Assembly: GCF_017301635.1 (NCBI RefSeq)
Contig: NZ_CP071091.1
Span: 7,246,501-7,310,500 of the forward strand
Length of the DNA: 64,000 nt
Direction of reading: 5' to 3'
From: Myxococcus landrumus
GTDB taxonomy: Bacteria > Myxococcota > Myxococcia > Myxococcales > Myxococcaceae
A model generated the notes under the pieces. The model searched no databases, was not told where the DNA came from, and saw only the letters and a program-made list of their open reading frames with translations. A program made the translations under genes and the position numbers. Shown piece by piece: positions 61,970 through 64,000 of this stretch (the stretch's first letter is position 1; each line of letters begins with the position of its first letter).

Positions 61970-62488
61970 ATGACCGCCCGGCACCCATGGGAGGGAGAGG
62001 TGAGGGCCCGTTTGAATGCACAGGTCCGCTCGCGCGGTTTCGACTCGCTCACCGCGGTGCAGGTTTTCAGTGGGTTGCTCGCCGAGGCAGCGCAGGGGCG
62101 GCGGGTCACGCGTCTTGTCCGTGATGGGCTCGTGCGCGAGCTGTCCGACGACTTCCCCGATGGTTGGCCGGGGAGGGATGGGCGACGAAACCCGCATGGG
62201 ACGGGCTGTCGTCTCCGAGCGAAACCAAGGCACCAGCGGATGACAGTGCCTCCTGCTTGGGGGGCCTGGTGCCTTGGCGAAGGTGCTGCTCATCCCAGAC
62301 GTGGTTCGTCAGAACGTGCAGTTGGCCTTGCAGTTGACGTAGCAATCGGAGACGCCGCCACACTCAGACATGCACTTCCTTCTGCAGCGACAGACGGGGT
62401 GGTTGCATTCCTCGATGCCGTCACTACAGGTCTCGCCGCCTTCATTGTTCAACAGGGTGTGTGGGGCGCTCTGGACCGGGGTCGTTGA
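61970..62488 (+). CDS. Uncertain small gene, possibly degraded
   Basis: The first about 70 residues (MTARHPWEGEVRARLNAQ, then SRGFDSLTAVQVFSGLLAE and RDGLVRELSDDFPDGW) look like real helical protein and the ATG has GGAGGGG upstream. After about residue 75 the frame becomes Arg/Pro/Gly-rich without structure and runs under the lipoprotein gene on the opposite strand, so the true product is probably shorter, frameshifted or a remnant. No family recognised. Confidence 0.25.
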   Translation: MTARHPWEGEVRARLNAQVRSRGFDSLTAVQVFSGLLAEAAQGRRVTRLVRDGLVRELSDDFPDGWPGRDGRRNPHGTGCRLRAKPRHQRMTVPPAWGAWCLGEGAAHPRRGSSERAVGLAVDVAIGDAATLRHALPSAATDGVVAFLDAVTTGLAAFIVQQGVWGALDRGR

Positions 62489-62566
62489 GGCCACGTCCGC
62501 GCTCGGTCCACCACAGCCCGACGCGAAGGACGTCGACAGCAGAATCGCCCAGCCCATTCGCTTCAT
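62309..62566 (-). CDS. Small cysteine-rich lipoprotein
   Basis: 85 residues. Signal MKRMGWAILLSTSFASGC-G with the lipid cysteine in ASGC. The mature C-terminal 40 residues hold about nine cysteines (CSDGIEECNHPVCRCRRKC, MSECGGVSDCYVNCKANC), a compact disulfide-rich module unlike the CGDG repeats elsewhere in the window. GGAGAC lies about 8 bases before the ATG. Might be a toxin-like, defensin-like or metal-binding surface peptide; no family recognised. Confidence 0.6.
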   Translation of the reverse strand: MKRMGWAILLSTSFASGCGGPSADVASTTPVQSAPHTLLNNEGGETCSDGIEECNHPVCRCRRKCMSECGGVSDCYVNCKANCTF

Positions 62567-62591
62567 GATGTCTCCAGTGTTGTCTTTGAGT

Positions 62592-62612
62592 TGCATTCGT
62601 ACTTCGAGTGCA
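62592..62612. promoter_or_regulatory. Palindrome between small lipoprotein and SDR genes
   Basis: TGCATTCG-TACTT-CGAGTGCA, an 8-bp inverted repeat with one mismatch, 26 bases upstream of the lipoprotein start in a 215-base divergent gap. Possible operator; no other support. Confidence 0.35.
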
Positions 62613-62781
62613 TGGATTCCCAGGCGAGGGCGTGCCCGTGTCTGGCGACTCCCGTCGTTTCGCAAAGGACTTTTGACACCCCGGAGGGAGTGTCATCAGT
62701 TCGCCCATTTCTGCGGCGCAGGGCTTCCGTACTACCTTCCGCGCGGGCTTCGAGGTTCGACGCCCAGGGAAGGCACACCGC

Positions 62782-63453
62782 TTGAAGACTCGGAACGTCA
62801 TCGTCGTCGGAGGCACGGGCGACATCGGCCGCGCGGTCACTGGGAGGCTTCGCGCGGAAGGGCTCCGCGTGCTGTGCGCCGCGAATGACGTGGCGTCGGA
62901 GACCCCCGACTCGCTGCACGTGGATGTCACGAGCGAGGACTCCGTGATGTCCCTGTTCAACCGCGCGGAGTCCGTGCTCGGCCCGCTCTCCGTGCTCGTC
63001 AACTGCTCGGGCTTCGGCGCCTTCACGCCCGTCCATGAGACCTCCCTCGAGGACTGGCGAAAGACGCTCGACGTGAACCTCACGGGAACGTTCCTCTGCG
63101 CGCGCGAGGCGGTCCGGCGGATGCGGTCCACGGGAGGCGGCAGGCTCATCCACATCGGGTCCGTGAGCGACCACCTCACGCTGCCGATGAACGGCGCCTA
63201 CGCCGCCAGCAAGCACGGCGTCCGAGGCCTCACCGGCGTCCTGAACGAAGAGGGCAAGGCACACGGCATCCGCGCCACGCTCGTGTCCCTGGGCGCCGTC
63301 TACACGTCCTTCTGGAAGTCCCGGCCGGAGTTCAGTCCCGCGGACATGCTCTCCGTGGACGACGTGGCCCAGTGTATCTGGGAGATTGCCACCAAACCGA
63401 TGAACGTCAGGGTCGACGAGGTCCGCCTCGTGCCACCCCGAGGAGTCCTGTGA
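62782..63453 (+). CDS. Short-chain dehydrogenase/reductase
   Basis: 223 residues from a TTG start (AGGGAAGG upstream). NAD(P) motif GGTGDIG, a conserved NCSG (NNAG position), catalytic Ser in HIGSVSDH and YAASK. The sequence is a classical SDR of slightly short length; its C-terminus (MNVRVDEVRLVPPRG) is like FabG/3-oxoacyl reductases. It overlaps the next SDR gene by TGATG, indicating a two-gene operon of related reductases, probably for a fatty-acid, polyketide or amino-sugar step; the substrate is unknown. Confidence 0.85.
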   Translation: MKTRNVIVVGGTGDIGRAVTGRLRAEGLRVLCAANDVASETPDSLHVDVTSEDSVMSLFNRAESVLGPLSVLVNCSGFGAFTPVHETSLEDWRKTLDVNLTGTFLCAREAVRRMRSTGGGRLIHIGSVSDHLTLPMNGAYAASKHGVRGLTGVLNEEGKAHGIRATLVSLGAVYTSFWKSRPEFSPADMLSVDDVAQCIWEIATKPMNVRVDEVRLVPPRGVL

Positions 63454-64000
63454 TGCAGCCCCGAACCCAGCCCCCCGTCGCCGTCGTCACTGGAGCCAGC
63501 CGTGGCATCGGCGCCGCCATCGCCACCGAGCTGTCCCGCCAGGGGTTCGAGGTGGCGCTGCTCGCGCGTGACACGGCGCTGCTCACCCGCCTCCAGGAGC
63601 AACTGACGGCGGCCGGTGGACGCGCCTGGGCCATGCCCTGCGATATCTCCAACGCGAAGGACGTGGCGGCGACGCTCGAGAAGCTCGAAGCGAAGCTCGG
63701 CGTGCCCCGGGTCCTCGTCAACAACGCGGGCGCGGGCGGCCCGTTCCATCGCGCGGACGAGGTGAGCACCGAGGAGTGGGACTGGCTCTTCGGTCTCAAT
63801 GTGGAGTCCGTGCGCGACCTGTGCCGTTGGGCGCTGCCGCGCATGAAGGCCCAGGGGTACGGGCGCATCGTGAACATCTCCTCCATCATGGGCCTCTTCG
63901 GCGGCGCGCAGTCCTCCACCTACGCGGCCACCAAGCACGCCCTCGTGGGCTACTCCAAGGCCATCGCCGCGGAGTGGGGCGCCTACGGCATCACCTGCAA
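63453..64000 (+). CDS. Short-chain dehydrogenase/reductase, 5' part (FabG-like)
   Basis: 182 codons are visible; the gene runs beyond the window. Cofactor motif TGASRGIG (residues about 14-21), NNAGAG, catalytic Ser in NISSIMG, and YAATKHA. These are complete classical SDR features and closer to FabG than the gene before it. The start overlaps the upstream stop codon (TGATG). Paired overlapping SDRs may reduce successive intermediates. Confidence 0.88.
   Translation, partial: MQPRTQPPVAVVTGASRGIGAAIATELSRQGFEVALLARDTALLTRLQEQLTAAGGRAWAMPCDISNAKDVAATLEKLEAKLGVPRVLVNNAGAGGPFHRADEVSTEEWDWLFGLNVESVRDLCRWALPRMKAQGYGRIVNISSIMGLFGGAQSSTYAATKHALVGYSKAIAAEWGAYGITC

Noticed and set aside
61737..61973. 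Short plus-strand frame ending in ATGA overlap with the frame at 61970
   Set aside because: The overlap is tempting, but the peptide is low in structure, has no ribosome-binding site, and the region as a whole is poorly coding.

Overview
The window is chromosomal DNA of a high-GC delta-proteobacterium, almost certainly a myxobacterium of the Myxococcaceae. The pointers are very high GC with strong third-position bias, many short lipoproteins, MopE-type and CGDG-type cysteine repeat lipoproteins, a Ser/Thr kinase with the HRDVSPHN catalytic loop, a giant propeller hybrid histidine kinase, and an ECF sigma factor with the cysteine architecture of Myxococcus CorE. I see no rRNA, tRNA, insertion sequence, phage or CRISPR array. 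Genes are densely packed on both strands.

Layout. 1-1562: the end of a two-gene Septu-like (PtuA/PtuB) anti-phage module cut by the window edge. 1794-11087: metabolic and lipoprotein genes, including a MetR-like LysR regulator divergent from a cupin/MBL-fold pair with good MetR-type boxes between them. 11151-19464: an AraC regulator divergent from a propeller/di-haem protein, a MopE-like lipoprotein, a lone Mla/Mkl-type ABC ATPase with altered catalytic residues, a GAF protein and a cysteine-repeat lipoprotein. 19587-25426: a zinc-ribbon membrane protein, a paired M16 peptidase operon and a DPP-IV type S9 peptidase.

25575-37363 is the most informative part: a copper-handling locus made of a Cu(I) P-type ATPase, a cupredoxin, a His/Met-rich repeat lipoprotein, a TolC-type protein, a multicopper oxidase, a CorE-like ECF sigma factor and a CopZ-like chaperone. 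Four separate transcription units in it carry the same bipartite element, TGTAA-N17-CGTT, at promoter distance from their start codons. This looks like the promoter read by the locally encoded sigma factor. The locus also contains a SUKH-family gene with a possible toxin remnant, and a PadR/ADOP-permease operon whose own sigma-70-like promoter is overlaid by two operator copies.

37543-48229: an orphan sugar-type ABC ATPase, a YbaK deacylase, small proteins, a kelch lipoprotein, an M24 peptidase, a MauG/CCP di-haem lipoprotein, a DUF2267 protein, an outer-membrane barrel and a subtilase. 48712-57658: a transmembrane Ser/Thr kinase, an RDD membrane protein and a 1656-residue hybrid histidine kinase with an unusual, about 460-residue degenerate-repeat linker. 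57674-64000: a ferredoxin-reductase, a hemerythrin protein, a SIMPL protein, a DUF1266 protein, a poorly coding stretch, a small cysteine-rich lipoprotein, and two overlapping SDR genes, the second running off the window. Start sites were chosen from ribosome-binding sites and signal peptides. Functional calls rest on motifs read by eye, not on database searches.
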